Positions 49,872 through 60,351 of a stretch of 64,000 nt of DNA are shown piece by piece. The DNA lies in the NCBI GenBank assembly GCA_011049545.1, contig DRHQ01000064.1, positions 1 to 64,000 on the forward strand, in the 5' to 3' direction. A program made the translations under genes and the position numbers. The stretch comes from Candidatus Aminicenantota bacterium. GTDB lineage: Bacteria > Acidobacteriota > Aminicenantia > Aminicenantales > Aminicenantaceae. The notes beneath the pieces are model-generated. The model had not been told where the DNA came from. It was given only the letters and a program-made list of their open reading frames with translations, and made no database searches. Position 1 is the stretch's first letter. Each line of letters starts with the position of its first letter.

Positions 49872-49984
49872 TCAATCATCCTCTTTTTCTTTTCATGAAA
49901 TTAATCCTCTGGGATTAGATACCAGCGTTTGACATTTCCTTTATTCCCAATATAAAAAAATGAAAACGTTTCTTTTCCTTTTTA

Positions 49985-51316
49985 TCAATCTTCTCTGTGT
50001 GATATCAGGTCAACAAGTAAAGCCGCAGTCCAAGAAAAATTATCCGCTCCGAGTCCTTCTCCTGTTAAAGGATTATAATACTCGTAAAATCCGTGCTCTG
50101 TGATTAGATCTATTATGGATTTTTTCAAATTTTTGGCGTCTTCAAAAAGACCATAATTCTTCATTCCTTCGTATAGCATCCAGTTAATATTAATCCAGAC
50201 AGGACCCCTCCAGTAATTGATAGGATTAAACTGTATATCATCGACTGAAATGGAAGTGATAACAGGGTGCTCATGAGCACATTCTTCCTTACACATATGA
50301 GAGTGTTTCATCCAGGCAGCCAGCGCTTTTGCCTGTTTTGAGCTTAAAAGGTCCGTACAGAGTGATGTCAATGAAGCTACGGTTCTCTTCTCGATTCTTT
50401 TTCTTCCAATGAGGTCATAATCGTACAGGAGAGGGTTTTCCGATGCATCAGGACAAAAATACTCAAAATAGTTTATTTTAGTTCTTTTTACCCAGGAATC
50501 TATTTCTTCGCTGTCCTGTCCAAGGATACCTGCAATCTTAATCATGGCTTGATTGGCTGCGTACAAGATGGAGTTGAAAGTGATGTCTTTTATTTTAAAA
50601 GGGATTACTTTGTATATTTTTTCTTCATCATAATTATTTTTTTTCATAACCTCAATAAGATAAAGATACCTGTCATAATCTTCATCAGTAGGCCTCTGGT
50701 CAGAACTTACATTCTCTGTATCTACTCTTTTATATTGGGGCAGATCTTCGACTTTAATTCGGGCTAAAGGCTCATCCCATCTTAGTGAATTATCCAGTCC
50801 TGATTCCCAAGGGTGAAAAATTGTGGCCATTCCGGAATTTTCCGGATCTCTTTTCGTCAATAAATAACGGTGGAAAAGCAAAATCTTGGGAAATATTTTC
50901 TTTAAGAAGCTAATTGCCTCTTCATTGTCACTGGAATTTTTATAGACATGCAAAGCTGCCAGGGCATGGACGGGAGGCTGAGTAATGCCTGATGTTTTTA
51001 TTTCAGGAGAGTGCTCTGAAAGCTCGGTCTGCCAGTATTCAGCAGACGGGAAATATCCTTTTCCTCCCCTGAATATGATATGAGGAAGCATGCCATTTGC
51101 CCACTGGCCTTCAAACATAGAAAGTATCTCTTTTTGCGCTCTATCCTGATCATAATGAGAGTAACCGATAGAAATAAAACCAGAATCCCAGCTCCACTGA
51201 TGAGGATAAAGTTTAGGGGATGGAATAGTATATTCCTCTCTCCAATTTTTTTCTAAAATACTCTTGGCTTCGAATAAAAGTTTAAATTCCTCAGTTTTCA
51301 TCTTTTGTTCCTTCAA
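49985..51316 (-). CDS. Trehalase/GH63-like (alpha/alpha)6 glycosidase
   Basis: YPHQWSWDSGFISIG, GMATIFHPWESGLDNS, NYWRGPVWININWMLYEG. Confidence 0.82.
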   Translation of the reverse strand: MKEQKMKTEEFKLLFEAKSILEKNWREEYTIPSPKLYPHQWSWDSGFISIGYSHYDQDRAQKEILSMFEGQWANGMLPHIIFRGGKGYFPSAEYWQTELSEHSPEIKTSGITQPPVHALAALHVYKNSSDNEEAISFLKKIFPKILLFHRYLLTKRDPENSGMATIFHPWESGLDNSLRWDEPLARIKVEDLPQYKRVDTENVSSDQRPTDEDYDRYLYLIEVMKKNNYDEEKIYKVIPFKIKDITFNSILYAANQAMIKIAGILGQDSEEIDSWVKRTKINYFEYFCPDASENPLLYDYDLIGRKRIEKRTVASLTSLCTDLLSSKQAKALAAWMKHSHMCKEECAHEHPVITSISVDDIQFNPINYWRGPVWININWMLYEGMKNYGLFEDAKNLKKSIIDLITEHGFYEYYNPLTGEGLGADNFSWTAALLVDLISHRED

Positions 51317-51415
51317 GCAAATAAAATATTATAGCCTTCGCTTTAGTTAAAAACTTCTGCGAGATTCCCCAAAAAATATATAATACCTATATATAAACTA
51401 AAATAAAATCCCTGT

Positions 51416-52189
51416 CTATTCAAATCTGTATATAAAGCCCTCAAATTTGGGCACGCTGTATTTTTTTATAAGATCTCTTAAAACATTTGTAAAAGCCACC
51501 TTGCTTTTTTTCAAATTTTCTCTAAGCTCTTCAACTGGAGTCGGTTCTTTTTTTACTCCATTTGCATAATCCACTCCAAACCCGAGCAGCGCATAGGGAA
51601 TTTCAAGCTCTCCGGCTAGAACAATCTCGGGTCCTGCTGTCTGGCTGACAAAAGAGGCATAATTTCGAAGCATTTTAATCTCGGATTTTGTATTGAATCT
51701 TGGTCCGTTAGCATGAGCATAAACAACGTTGGTAAGAGGATCTCCGGCCGCAGCGATTATCTGTTGTCGCAATTCTTCGGAAAAAGGCATGTCAAAAATG
51801 TAATGGCCTCTTGATTTATCTCCTCTCTTTTCGTATATCGTACAGGCCTCTCCATCGGGAAACCGATTATCCGGAAAATACAGATCGTCGAAAACAGCCA
51901 GCTTGGCAAGAGGAATGCTGGGATCTAATACTCCGCATACAGTTGTGGCGACTATTGCTTTCGTTCTCAATTCTTTTAAGGCTGTCAGGTTTGCCCGATA
52001 ATTGATCATGTTAGGCAAGATACTGTGACCTTTACCGTGCCTGGCAATAAAGACTACTTTTTTTCCCTCTACGGCTCCTTTCCTGATCGATGCGTCTCCA
52101 TATCTTGTTTCTATTCTTAAATCTTCTTCCTCCTCCAAACCAGGGAAATCATAAAATCCAGTCCCTGATATGATGGCCAGATCAATCAT
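51416..52189 (-). CDS. S-methyl-5'-thioadenosine phosphorylase / PNP-family protein
   Basis: IISGTGFYDFPGLEE, RHGKGHSILPNMINYRANL, EIPYALLGFGVDYANGV. Confidence 0.9.
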   Translation of the reverse strand: MIDLAIISGTGFYDFPGLEEEEDLRIETRYGDASIRKGAVEGKKVVFIARHGKGHSILPNMINYRANLTALKELRTKAIVATTVCGVLDPSIPLAKLAVFDDLYFPDNRFPDGEACTIYEKRGDKSRGHYIFDMPFSEELRQQIIAAAGDPLTNVVYAHANGPRFNTKSEIKMLRNYASFVSQTAGPEIVLAGELEIPYALLGFGVDYANGVKKEPTPVEELRENLKKSKVAFTNVLRDLIKKYSVPKFEGFIYRFE

Positions 52190-52702
52190 TCATATCCTCC
52201 ATACCTTGGTAATAATCTTTACGTTAGCAGACTTCCTTATTTGGTCCGCAATCTTTACTTTCGTAGTCATTTTTACTAGAGTACAATCTTCACATTATCA
52301 GGTTTTCTTAGTTCAGTAAAAATCCTCCCCTAACTTGCAATCCTCGAATAATCAGGAATACTCCCTTATCCTGATAAGTTCTGATTTTTATTTTTTGTCC
52401 CTCAGCAACTAAGGCTATTCTACGTATAACAGAGGAAAAAATATAAGTCAAACTGCTAAGGTAAAACTGAAAATATTTCATTTTCCGTGATATTGAAGTA
52501 GCCATTCATAACTTAAGAGTATTTGGGGATGGATGAAGCGACCTTGAAAGATTCAACCTTCAAATTCCATTCTTCGAGCAAAAAAAGGGCATATTGCACT
52601 TGCTCAATAATTCGATAACACTTTACACAAAGGGTAAGGAGGAAGAAAGAGCTCCCTTAATCAGGGTTCTCTTCATCCCCTCTTAAAAACTTTATTCTAA
52701 AG

Positions 52703-53806
52703 TTAAATCTTAATTATTATTTTTTTCCTGTACAAAGGAAGCATTATTCCTACCCAGAGAATAATGAGAAACAGAGGAAAGAGCAAAGAACCGTTTAAAT
52801 ACCCTGCCCAGGGAGCCAGAAGGTAGTTGTAGATGTATGTTTTTAAAGGTAAAACTTCGCCCGATGCTGATACTTTAATCACACCGATCAGCTTGACCAT
52901 CAAAGAGGAACCCACATAGACTGCGATCGCATTTGTGCCCAGAACAATAAAGGGAATAGCCCACTTTTTAACCTTCATTCCTTCGATCATTCCATAGCAG
53001 AACCCCAAGAAAAGCAATGCAACTCCGGCTGTAAAAAGCACATAAGTGCTCGTCCAGAGCTGCTTGTTGATGGGAAAAAGCGGATGAAGCAGAAGCCCGC
53101 TCAGGGTGAAGAATAGACCTCCGATTAAAATGCCGATGGTTTTATAAAGAATAATTTTGGAAGACCGCAGCCAATCACCAGTCAGAGTTCCCAGCAAAGT
53201 CGTGGCAATCGCAGGTAAAGTGCTCAGAATCCCTTCGGGATCAAAACCAGGTTTGTAGAGATGGCCAGCAAGAAGGTGGCTATCGATATAGGCACAGAGA
53301 TTTCCTTCGTAAGCCAGAATTCCGGGTCCATAGCCTGGAACCGGAACCAATTTCATCACTAACCAGTAAATAGCTAAAAAAGAGAAAGAAGCCATGCACC
53401 GGCCTTTGGTGCCTGTCTTGAGGAAGAGGAGAGAAGAAAAAAGATAACAGAGAGCAATGCGCTGCAGAACACCTGGAATTCTAATATTTACAAAATTAAA
53501 GTGGGGAAAGAGAGCGAGAAAAATTCCAAGACCAAAAAGGATAACGGTTCTCTTCATGGTTTTCAAATACAATTCATTCTTCTTGATGCCTAGCTCCATT
53601 CTTTTAGATAAGGAAAGAGATATGGAGACACCGACAATAAACAAGAAAAAGGGAAAGATAAGATCTGTAGGTGTCCAACCGTGCCACTCAGCATGCCTCA
53701 GAGGAGCATAGACATGTTTCCAGCTTCCTGGATTGTTCACCAGGATCATTCCCGCAATTGTAAGGCCGCGGAAAGCATCTAAAGACGAGAGACGTCTGCT
53801 TGTCAA
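52703..53806 (-). CDS. DUF5009/HGSNAT-like membrane acyltransferase
   Basis: RLSSLDAFRGLTIAGMILVNNPGSW..LIFPFFLFIVGVSI. Confidence 0.88.
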   Translation of the reverse strand: MTSRRLSSLDAFRGLTIAGMILVNNPGSWKHVYAPLRHAEWHGWTPTDLIFPFFLFIVGVSISLSLSKRMELGIKKNELYLKTMKRTVILFGLGIFLALFPHFNFVNIRIPGVLQRIALCYLFSSLLFLKTGTKGRCMASFSFLAIYWLVMKLVPVPGYGPGILAYEGNLCAYIDSHLLAGHLYKPGFDPEGILSTLPAIATTLLGTLTGDWLRSSKIILYKTIGILIGGLFFTLSGLLLHPLFPINKQLWTSTYVLFTAGVALLFLGFCYGMIEGMKVKKWAIPFIVLGTNAIAVYVGSSLMVKLIGVIKVSASGEVLPLKTYIYNYLLAPWAGYLNGSLLFPLFLIILWVGIMLPLYRKKIIIKI

Positions 53807-53926
53807 AATTCTCCTCTTGATATCAGCTATATTAAGATCACAGTCAAAATAAGCTGCTTCATTTTACATCTCCACATTTTAATTTATCGCTTTCTATATA
53901 ATAATACTAATTATGAGGCTATTTAC

Positions 53927-54298
53927 TTAGTGTTTTTTTCTCCAATCTCTCATATTTGTCAAAACAGATGCGAACAAAGCCAGCGTTAGAAACAAAACGG
54001 CAAAAATATCCACTAGTTTCTCATTCACGTCCAAACCGGTCAGAGAATCAACGAGGAATTTTGTGTAAGAAGAAGGCATATCATAATGGCCCAGTTTCGC
54101 CCTTACTTGCCAATGCCATTCTGTGCTGGGACAGAAACCAAAACCATACCATATGCCTAAAATAGTCCAGGAAAGGACTGTTAATAATACAACAACCAGG
54201 TTTGCTACTCTGGTTTTTCTCCAAATCCACCCAAAAAGGTTGAAAACGATCAAGGCAGAATGAAATACAAAAAAGAATTTATCCAAAAAAGTGTACAT
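53927..54298 (-). CDS. DUF2784-like membrane protein
   Basis: FVFHSALIVFNLFGWIWRKTR; polytopic short protein. Confidence 0.7.
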   Translation of the reverse strand: MYTFLDKFFFVFHSALIVFNLFGWIWRKTRVANLVVVLLTVLSWTILGIWYGFGFCPSTEWHWQVRAKLGHYDMPSSYTKFLVDSLTGLDVNEKLVDIFAVLFLTLALFASVLTNMRDWRKKH

Positions 54299-54409
54299 AT
54301 ATTATTTCCAAACGATCTTATTATGGTCAGGATTTAAGCGTAGTTTTAATTATAATCAAGCTTCAGAGCGGAATCTAACTGCCATATTCGCTTTCTCCAG
54401 TCTTTAAAG

Positions 54410-54892
54410 CTATCCCCTCTCGTATCTCCCCATCAGTTGACCTTCTGCCAGGATATGATCCTCCATAGCCTTTAACAATTCCGATTTCGTAGTCCCTGCT
54501 TCAAGATTGATTTCTGTATCCAAGGCATAGAGTTTGAAATAGTATCTATGTATACCACCAGGAGGACACGGACCGCCATACCCAATCTTACGAAAATCAT
54601 TCATCCCCTGTTTGGCACCTCTTTCCAATTCCCTTTCAGGCGGGACGTTTTCACGGAGTTCGATGATGTCTGCAGAAAGATTAAAAAGAATCCAGTGTAC
54701 CCATGTGCCCATTGGGGCATCAGGATCATCGCAGATAAGAGCAAAAGTCTTTGTTCCTTCAGGACCTGAAGTCCAGATGAGGGGGGGAGAAATATCCATT
54801 CCATCACACGTGTATTTTCCTGGGATCTTACCTCCTGGCACAAAAGCAGGGCTTTTAATTTTAATATCCATGTTTTTACCTCTCCAAGTCAT
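54410..54892 (-). CDS. YbhB/YbcL family Raf kinase inhibitor-like protein
   Basis: YTCDGMDISPPLIW, LICDDPDAPMGTWVHWILFNL, YGGPCPPGGIHRYYFKLYALD (ORF open upstream; start may be internal). Confidence 0.93.
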   Translation of the reverse strand: MTWRGKNMDIKIKSPAFVPGGKIPGKYTCDGMDISPPLIWTSGPEGTKTFALICDDPDAPMGTWVHWILFNLSADIIELRENVPPERELERGAKQGMNDFRKIGYGGPCPPGGIHRYYFKLYALDTEINLEAGTTKSELLKAMEDHILAEGQLMGRYERG

Positions 54893-54943
54893 GGAATCTG
54901 CCTGGTCTCCTTTTGATCATAATAACTAAAATATTACGATGTT

Positions 54944-55020
54944 TCAATTGCCATCGTAAGCATCCTTATTTTTGTGATAACTGGTTGCTGGGTTCAGGAC
55001 AAAGGTTTTGTGGAATAGTT
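54944..55020 (-). pseudogene. Short coding remnant (KTFVLNPATSYHKNKDAYDGN*)
   Basis: Conserved with KTFVLNIATCYYGNGDSYIVN in the ORF at 41489-41722; no intact gene upstream. Confidence 0.4.
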
Positions 55021-55217
55021 GCAGCGACCATTGAAGAAAGGCTCAGGCTATATGGCTCTAAAACACGTTGCTTTTGCCCCAGCGTCTCAAAAGCAACTCG
55101 GATCAAGGCTTCGCTCTCCTCTCCTCCGGAGAGAAACCGTACCCGCTCAGCCTTTCTCACGGTTTTTCACCATACAGCCCTCGCCAAGCAGGGAACCCGA
55201 CGGAGTAGGGCATCGAG

Positions 55218-55297
55218 GGGGTCAGGCCTTATCCCGAGGAATGCCATAAGAGTAAGCAGTAAGAAAATATCTTCACCCAATGGCAAGGCCTGACCCC
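55218..55297. repeat. Dispersed inverted-repeat element
   Basis: ggggtcaggccttatc (55218-55233) ... caaggcctgacccc (55284-55297). Confidence 0.8.
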
Positions 55298-55619
55298 AGC
55301 GAGTTACGCAGACGCCGAGAAGAGCGAATGGAGAATGGCGTTAAAAATCTGAAGGGAGCTAGGCTATTTGCCAAAACCTTTTCTAACCACGGAATTGAAA
55401 ATGCTTACACCAGAACTTAAAAAAATTTATTATCCATGTCGAATATAGAATTAAGAGGTCTAATGCTCGACAAAAAGCAAAAATTTGAAAGGAAGGTATT
55501 TCTTTATCTTTATCGGACAAAATTTAAATAAAAATTTTTGTCACGATTAGAAAAGAGGAATATTTATTTCAAGTTTTTGTTGAAAAAGTTTTTTCTATCG
55601 TGTAAAACTTGGATACAAG

Positions 55620-55985
55620 ATGAATAAAGAAAAAAGAGAATTTTTACGGTTTGAATGTTTGCTGCCTGCAGAAGTCGTGAAAATAGAAGGTAAGGCCAAC
55701 TTAGTTGAGAGGGTAACAGCTCATGACTTCTCTCGTGAAGGATTGAAGCTAACTATTAGTTTTAATCTTGATCCAGGCTCTACTATGGAGTTAAAGCTTT
55801 TCCTTCCAGAAAAAAATATATCATCCAAATTGTCAGGAGAAGTCACCTGGAGCAAGGGCGTCCAGAATAAGATGGAAGTAGGGCTGAAGATAAAAGAGAT
55901 GGATAAGAGATTGAAGAGCGAGATCCTCAACTGGGTTTTCCCAAAATGGCTCGAAAAAGAGAGAAAGAAGCAACAAAAGCCGTAG
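55620..55985 (+). CDS. PilZ domain-containing protein
   Basis: KREFLRFECLLPAEV, DFSREGLKLTISFNLDPGSTMELKLFLP. Confidence 0.83.
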   Translation: MNKEKREFLRFECLLPAEVVKIEGKANLVERVTAHDFSREGLKLTISFNLDPGSTMELKLFLPEKNISSKLSGEVTWSKGVQNKMEVGLKIKEMDKRLKSEILNWVFPKWLEKERKKQQKP

Positions 55986-56240
55986 AATATTCTGATAGCC
56001 AGGATTTGTCAGCCCTTCAATAGATATCTTTCACCCCAAGAAAAATCATGTTTGAAAGTTAAAAAATAGATTTATGCTTTAAAGAACTAGGCTGTCTTAC
56101 TCAAGAGAAAGTATGAATTTCGAAATCAGTTAAAACTCCCTATTTTTATTAATTAAAGAGATCGCCGATTTTTATTAAAATTATTAATTGACAAAATCTT
56201 TTATTATATTAATAATAAATAAGTTCCGAGTGGGGACGAA

Positions 56241-58052
56241 GTGGAACAAAAAGACATATTAAATTCTTGGAAGGAAATCTCCTATTACCTGGACCGGAAT
56301 GTAAGAACATGCCAAAGATGGAAAATAGAGCTTAAATTACCGGTTCATCGTATTGACAAGAACTCTCAACATTCAAAAGTTTTTGCCTATAAATCAGAAA
56401 TTGACCAGTGGCTCAAAGAAAAAGCAGGAAATAAAAAGGTAAAAAAAACATCTTTCCTGCAGTACAGATGGTCAGCCATAAGCTTGATATCAGTCTTAGG
56501 CCTATTATCAGTGATTTTCTTATTCTTATTTCTCACGAATAGGATATCAATCTCTCCTCAGCCTGAATATCTTTCCTTTGCCGTTCTTCCGTTTGAAAAC
56601 CTCAATGAGTCAAAGCAAGATGAATATTTCTCTGAGGGCATGACTAATGAAATAATCAATAAGATGACGATGCTGAATGAACTCAAAGTCGTTCCTGCAG
56701 TATCGGTTTTTAAATATAACGACTCTTCTCAAGATTCAAAACTGATCGCTGAAGAATTAAGTGTAGATTATATTTTAGTGGGGAAAATAAAAAAAGATGG
56801 GAATAAAATTACAATCGCCGTCCAGCTTATAAGGACAAAAAACAATAAGAATATCTGGAGCGAAGAATTCGAAGATGGTCTAGAAAATGTTCTTTATATT
56901 CAGGATAGTATCTGCCGAAAAATACATGAAAAATTGAATCTAAATATTGACCAAGAACTTACTCGTTTATCAAATGCTGGAAAAACTAATGATTACCTGG
57001 CTTATGATAATTATTTAAAAGGAAATTATATCTTAACCAGATTAAATGAAAATAATGATGACCCCTGGAAATTATATCACCAGGGAAAATTTTTCTCAGG
57101 TAAGATGACTCCGGAAAGCAATAGAATAGCTATTAATCTCTTCAACCAGGCTATTGAGATCGATAGAAACTTTGCCCTGGCTTACATCGGATTAGCTCTC
57201 TGCTATTCTAATTATGTAAATTATAACTGGGACTTTGATCTAAAATGGGTGGATAAAGCTGAAGACCTAATTAAAGAAGCTCAAACAATATCTCCTGACC
57301 TTCCTGAATATTATTCTACTTTAATCGAAATTTACCTGATAAAAGAAGTTGCCTTTAACGAAAATAAACAAGAACTTGCCTTCGAGTTAGCTCGAGAAGG
57401 GATTAAAAAATATCCGGATAATGCTCAATTAAATTCTATAGTCGGATATTGTTACTATCTAAGATTCGGAGAAGAAGGGAATGAAGTTGATTTTAATAAA
57501 GCCTTAGAGTTTAAGGAAAAAAGTTTTTTGCTGAATCCTTACGGACTCCATAATGATATCTATGCCGAACTATTGATGCTCAACAAAGAATTTCATGAGG
57601 CGATATATGTCTGTAATATTATTGAAAAGCATGATTATTCCTTGCAGTCTAAATTCAGGTTAGGAGAAATTCATTACTGTCTAGGACATTTAGAGACAAG
57701 CAAGACTGTATTCCAGCAATTTGACCTTGCTCCCTTGGATCAAAAAATTGCTGCTTTGCTTTATTTAGCGATGATTTCTTCCCAAAAAAGAGAAGAAGAA
57801 AAGGCCTTAGAAATCATCGATAATATTACTCTCATATCACCCCAAGATTTAGTTTTATACGAAAATCTTAAGCTGGCTTCTGTATATATGGGCTTGGGAA
57901 TGAAAGAATTAGGCTATGAACATCTGAGACTTTTTTTTAATATGTCACCGACCAATAAAATGCGTTTTGCTTTTCTTAGATATATTGATTTAGATAAAAA
58001 TTTTGACAATATTAGAGAAGAAGAGGAATTTATAAGAATAGCTAAAAAATAA
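56241..58052 (+). CDS. Transmembrane one-component regulator: N-terminal HTH, TM, TolB/FlgO-like domain, TPRs
   Basis: SWKEISYYLDRNVRTCQRWKIELKLPVHRI..KSEIDQWL; TM; SFAVLPFENLNESKQDEYFSEGMTNEII; TPR-like C-terminus. Confidence 0.82.
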   Translation: MEQKDILNSWKEISYYLDRNVRTCQRWKIELKLPVHRIDKNSQHSKVFAYKSEIDQWLKEKAGNKKVKKTSFLQYRWSAISLISVLGLLSVIFLFLFLTNRISISPQPEYLSFAVLPFENLNESKQDEYFSEGMTNEIINKMTMLNELKVVPAVSVFKYNDSSQDSKLIAEELSVDYILVGKIKKDGNKITIAVQLIRTKNNKNIWSEEFEDGLENVLYIQDSICRKIHEKLNLNIDQELTRLSNAGKTNDYLAYDNYLKGNYILTRLNENNDDPWKLYHQGKFFSGKMTPESNRIAINLFNQAIEIDRNFALAYIGLALCYSNYVNYNWDFDLKWVDKAEDLIKEAQTISPDLPEYYSTLIEIYLIKEVAFNENKQELAFELAREGIKKYPDNAQLNSIVGYCYYLRFGEEGNEVDFNKALEFKEKSFLLNPYGLHNDIYAELLMLNKEFHEAIYVCNIIEKHDYSLQSKFRLGEIHYCLGHLETSKTVFQQFDLAPLDQKIAALLYLAMISSQKREEEKALEIIDNITLISPQDLVLYENLKLASVYMGLGMKELGYEHLRLFFNMSPTNKMRFAFLRYIDLDKNFDNIREEEEFIRIAKK

Positions 58053-58069
58053 TAATATGGGAGAAATCA

Positions 58070-58273
58070 ATGGCTAAAAGTAAAACAATTCGGGTAACTC
58101 CAAATGTCCAGAAATGTCTGGAAGAATTAAAGGCTGTTGTAAAATCTATGCCTGCTGGAGAAAAGAAAGAGAGGGCCGAAGGAGTAATAAGCTACTTGTC
58201 GAGTACGTTCAAAGGAAAACCTCAACCAGGTCAAGGAAGAGCATGTGGTGGCGGTAGACTTGTTATAAAATAA
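58070..58273 (+). CDS. 67-aa small protein, candidate rSAM-modified peptide precursor
   Basis: SD-like gggaga before ATG; leader-like helix then KPQPGQGRACGGGRLVIK; directly upstream of rSAM/SPASM gene. Confidence 0.6.
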   Translation: MAKSKTIRVTPNVQKCLEELKAVVKSMPAGEKKERAEGVISYLSSTFKGKPQPGQGRACGGGRLVIK

Positions 58274-58338
58274 TAATAATTCAGCAAGTAAAACTTTAAC
58301 ACATTTAGAGGGCTTAATTATAAACTTATAAAATCAAT

Positions 58339-59420
58339 ATGAACTTCTCTAGTCTTACACTAATCGTAACGGATGACTGCAATTTCGAGTGCAAGTACTG
58401 TTATAAGACGAAAAGCAAAAAATATATGAAATATTCCACGGTTAACAAAAGTCTCGTTTTTTTTTACCAAAGCTAACAAAAACTTATCACTTCAATTTCT
58501 ATGGAGGAGAACCTCTCCTCTCTTTTAACCTGATAAGAAAAACCGTATCTTTCCTGAACGAAAAAAATAAAGTATTCAGAAAAAGAGCTAATTACTCCAT
58601 AACCACCAACGGAAGCCTGATCACAGAAGAGATAATTCAATTTTTTAACGAACATAAATTTTCAGTTGTGTTGAGCTTTGATGGTTTGGCTCAGGATATT
58701 TTGAGAAAGAAAGGAAGCTTTAAGAAGACAGTCTCAGTCGTCGAGGAAATATTAAATTGCCCTGATATTGACCTTGAAGTCAACAGTGTTTTTACCCCGA
58801 CGACTGTTGACTATCTTTCAGAATCGATTAAATTTATCATAGATCTTGGCGTTCCGAGCACCAACTTTTCTCTCTCCATTATCAAGCCCTGGAATCAAGC
58901 TTCTCTGCAGAAATTAGAGAACGAAATGATTAAACTGGTGAAAATTCTTGTTAGCAATTTCAAAAGAAAAGGCAATATTCCGGTTGAAAATTTCAGAGAA
59001 GAGTCAGACACCGGGATTTTCTATTGTCCGGCCGGGAAGGATAGAATGACAATCACTCCTGATGAAGAAATCTGGGGATGCGTTCTTTTTCCGGATTATT
59101 TTAAAGGGAAAGAACGTTCACCTGAATATCAAAAATTCTACTTTGGCGCTTTGGATGATTTCATCGAGAATCATAAAAACATATACCCCCGAATTTCTTC
59201 AAACTATGCCCGGCTTTCCGTGGACAACTTTTCGGCTTCTGGCCTGGGATGCTTCCTTTGTCCGGAGCTGGAGAATTGTGAAGCATGCCCGATAAATGCA
59301 TCTTTTTCTGGAAATCCTTTAGGGGAAATGCCTTCTCATCTGTGTAAAATCCAGAAGATAAAAATTAAAGAAAAAGAAAAGTTCAGGATAGAAATTCAAA
59401 AAATACAGGTATCCTCCTAA
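58339..59420 (+). pseudogene. Radical SAM/SPASM protein interrupted by a 1-nt frameshift in a T9 tract (58457-58465)
   Basis: MNFSSLTLIVTDDCNFECKYCYKTK (58339-58476 frame), then FNFYGGEPLLSF..YSITTNGSLIT..LSFDG and SPASM cysteines in the -1 frame ending at 59420. Confidence 0.85.
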
Positions 59421-59492
59421 AGCAGAAATCGCAAATATACGGATCCCGTATTTTCAATATTTTATTATTACTTCTTGAATTTATTTGTCTGA

Positions 59493-60326
59493 CTATGGTT
59501 TGACACCATAAATTTTTATGCTTATTACCGAGTTTACAGCCTCCTTTGCCTCTTCTGGTGAAATATTGGAATTCTCGATGATTGCTTTTGTAGTAGGATC
59601 ATTTTCTAGACTTTCATAAGGAAAACTTGTTTCATCAATTATTCTGACCTCTTTGAATCCAGCCTCTTTTATGGCGCCAATGTACCTATCCTTCATTACA
59701 GCCCCAGAAACACAGCCGACATAGGCCTCGATGGAGCTCTTTATACTGTCCGGAAGTTCCTTTAACAAAACAATATCCGAGATCATCAGTCTGCCTCCTG
59801 GTTTTAGCACCCTGAAAGCTTCCATGAAGACATTATTTTTATCCGGCGCAAGATTAATGACGCAATTTGAGATTATTATGTCGACTGAGCTATCAGCAGC
59901 CGGCAGGTGTTCAACCTCTCCCAGTCTGAATTCCACGTTTTCATATTTTCCTTTCTCGGCGTTCTCTCTTGCCTTCTCAACCATCTCCGGAGTCATATCA
60001 ATGCCTATAACTCTTCCTTTCTTGCCGACTTTATCAGCAGCAAGAAAACAATCAAAGCCCGCGCCTGAACCCAGGTCAAGAACAGTCTCGCCTTCTTTCA
60101 AGCTGGCTAAGGCAACAGGATTCCCACAGCCAAGACCTAAATTTGCACCTTCAGGAACAGCTTTTATCTCTTCTTCAGAGTATCCTATTTTTTTACTAAT
60201 ATCCTGGGCTAAGTCAGTGCTTCCACAGCACGAATCCACAGGAGCACAACAGGAACTCTGCTGCTTTGCAATTTTAGCATAAGATTTCCTAACGACTTTT
60301 TTTATTTCTTCTTTTTTCATTTTCAA
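59493..60326 (-). CDS. arsM: Arsenite methyltransferase
   Basis: [66 protein letters not shown]. Confidence 0.94.
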   Translation of the reverse strand: MKMKKEEIKKVVRKSYAKIAKQQSSCCAPVDSCCGSTDLAQDISKKIGYSEEEIKAVPEGANLGLGCGNPVALASLKEGETVLDLGSGAGFDCFLAADKVGKKGRVIGIDMTPEMVEKARENAEKGKYENVEFRLGEVEHLPAADSSVDIIISNCVINLAPDKNNVFMEAFRVLKPGGRLMISDIVLLKELPDSIKSSIEAYVGCVSGAVMKDRYIGAIKEAGFKEVRIIDETSFPYESLENDPTTKAIIENSNISPEEAKEAVNSVISIKIYGVKP

Positions 60327-60351
60327 TTACCTCCAGATTAATTTACAAATA

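Noticed and set aside
52200-52345. CRISPR-like array because of about 36-bp periodicity
   Set aside because: Only three or four weakly similar units with no unique spacers and no cas genes
55019-55293. Overlapping plus-strand ORFs 76-126 aa
   Set aside because: Cover the inverted-repeat element and gap sequence; no domain and inconsistent frames
59731-60282. 183-aa plus-strand ORF
   Set aside because: Antisense to arsM, which has clear family motifs
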